5,003 nucleotides of DNA from Candidatus Woesebacteria bacterium. Lineage in GTDB: Bacteria; Patescibacteriota; Microgenomatia; UBA8517. The DNA is taken from contig JAUYMM010000049.1 in NCBI GenBank assembly GCA_030699485.1, positions 1 through 5,003 of the forward strand. The letters are read 5' to 3'. A model generated the notes under the pieces. It had not been told where the DNA came from and searched no databases. It saw nothing but the letters and a program-made list of their open reading frames with translations. Every line of letters starts with the position of its first letter. The first letter of the stretch is position 1. Both the position numbers and the translations under genes were made by a program. Shown here in pieces: positions 4,597 to 5,003 of the stretch.

Positions 4597-5003
4597 TCAT
4601 TTTAACACATAAATATCTTGTCTTGTGTCTGATACTCCTACTTTTTCACCTTCACTTTTTAAAATTCGCTCTAAAGGTCTACATTTCATACAACCTTTTG
4701 TTGGACAAATAAAATGTTTAAGTTGACGGGCTAGTTTAATTCTTCTTGCAACTGTTAAAACTTTATCTTTTGAATCTATCAAATTTGGAAGTTCTTTTTC
4801 TATTAAATCATTGCCTTTACTCAAATACCAATATGAGGCTTTTGATACTAGCCGACTCTGCAAGGTAGTGGCTAATAGTAAATAAATTGGGAGTTGTAAT
4901 GATTCTTTTTCTTCCTCATTTTTTCCAGTTTTAAAATCAATAATATGTACAGAATCAGTTTTTTCTAAATATTCAAGCCAATCAATTTTTCCACAAAGAA
5001 TTA
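4597..5003 (-). CDS. RecB-type PD-(D/E)xK nuclease, C-terminal part (5' end outside window)
   Basis: The frame is open from the right edge for 134 codons to TGA at 4599-4597. The motifs are in RecB/PDDEXK_1 order: CGKIDWLE (the G-x-I-D acid), HIIDFKTGK (the D-F-K catalytic pair) and LQLPIY (QxxxY), followed by a helical tail. The tail contains FICPTKGCMKC, three cysteines spaced C-x4-C-x2-C, at the place where AddB- and Cas4-like nucleases carry iron-sulfur cysteines. A fourth ligand would have to be the Cys in LCGKID or lie upstream, so a cluster is possible but not shown. A TTG at 4863 could be taken as a start, but the catalytic motifs lie upstream in the same frame, so the real start is outside the window. 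It may be the C-terminal end of a larger UvrD/AddB-like helicase-nuclease or a stand-alone enzyme. It lies three bases upstream of the nuclease-NTPase gene. Confidence 0.85.
   Translation of the reverse strand, partial: ILCGKIDWLEYLEKTDSVHIIDFKTGKNEEEKESLQLPIYLLLATTLQSRLVSKASYWYLSKGNDLIEKELPNLIDSKDKVLTVARRIKLARQLKHFICPTKGCMKCRPLERILKSEGEKVGVSDTRQDIYVLK
4599..4607 (-). promoter_or_regulatory. Extended -10 box for the nuclease-NTPase gene
   Basis: The minus strand reads TGTTAAAAT, an extended -10 motif with hexamer TAAAAT (4604-4599) ending five bases before the ATG at 4593. It lies over the last codons of the upstream nuclease gene. Transcription would start at or beside the ATG. No clear -35 box is seen. 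It is nearly identical to the TGTTAATAT before the flavoprotein gene. Confidence 0.45.

Noticed and set aside
4861..4863. TTG at 4863 as the start of a small 88-residue protein
   Set aside because: The same frame stays open to the window edge and upstream codons encode the GKID, DFK and QxxxY nuclease motifs, so the 88-residue reading is only the tail of a larger enzyme.
4597..5003. Cas4 and a nearby CRISPR array
   Set aside because: The nuclease motifs and Cys cluster resemble Cas4 in a general way, but there is no repeat-spacer structure and no other cas gene in the window, and the Cys spacing is not the usual Cas4 one. A generic RecB-type nuclease explains it.
1..5003. Reassigned UGA codon, as in Gracilibacteria and Absconditabacteria
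   Set aside because: TGA ends the reductase, the nuclease-NTPase and the right-edge nuclease at natural C termini, and no gene contains an in-frame TGA.
1..5003. Insertion sequence or integration at the tRNA gene
   Set aside because: No transposase or integrase is present, and I see no repeat of the tRNA 3' end elsewhere in the window that would mark an attachment site.

Overview
The window is AT-rich, uses the standard code with all three stop codons (TGA ends at least three genes and never appears inside a reading frame), and packs short genes tightly on both strands. Small uncharacterised membrane proteins, a tiny Cys-rich MCYNCGC-type protein and a bare ferredoxin-reductase-like flavoprotein together suggest an ultrasmall bacterium of the Candidate Phyla Radiation (Patescibacteria). 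This assignment is an inference from gene style and compactness; no marker gene proves it.

Layout, left to right. A DUF2130-family protein (Cys motif, long coiled coil, nuclease-like core) runs off the left edge on the minus strand. Divergent from it is an orphan 135-residue membrane-anchored protein, followed 14 bp later by a 106-residue protein with two membrane segments. The end of that gene overlaps by 23 bp the end of a convergent 57-residue Cys-rich mini-protein on the minus strand. The mini-protein's start lies 16 bp from the start of a divergent FAD/NAD(P)-binding oxidoreductase gene. A tRNA-Thr(CGU) gene follows. Its discriminator base is also the last base of the stop codon of a convergent 658-codon gene. 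That gene encodes a PD-(D/E)xK-like nuclease domain fused to a DUF2075/superfamily 1-like P-loop NTPase. Three bases upstream of it lies the 3' end of a second PD-(D/E)xK (RecB-type) nuclease gene, which runs off the right edge.

How the genes relate. The right half looks like a two-gene nucleic-acid-processing operon (RecB-type nuclease, then nuclease-NTPase) that could serve in repair or anti-phage defence. The middle pair (Cys-rich mini-protein and flavoprotein reductase) shares a divergent promoter region and may be co-regulated, perhaps in redox metabolism.

The most striking pattern is at the gene starts. All six protein genes with a visible 5' end have a sigma70-like -10 hexamer ending only 5 to 10 bases before the ATG, and none has a Shine-Dalgarno sequence. 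This predicts leaderless or nearly leaderless mRNAs throughout. The tRNA has a -10 hexamer in a similar place.
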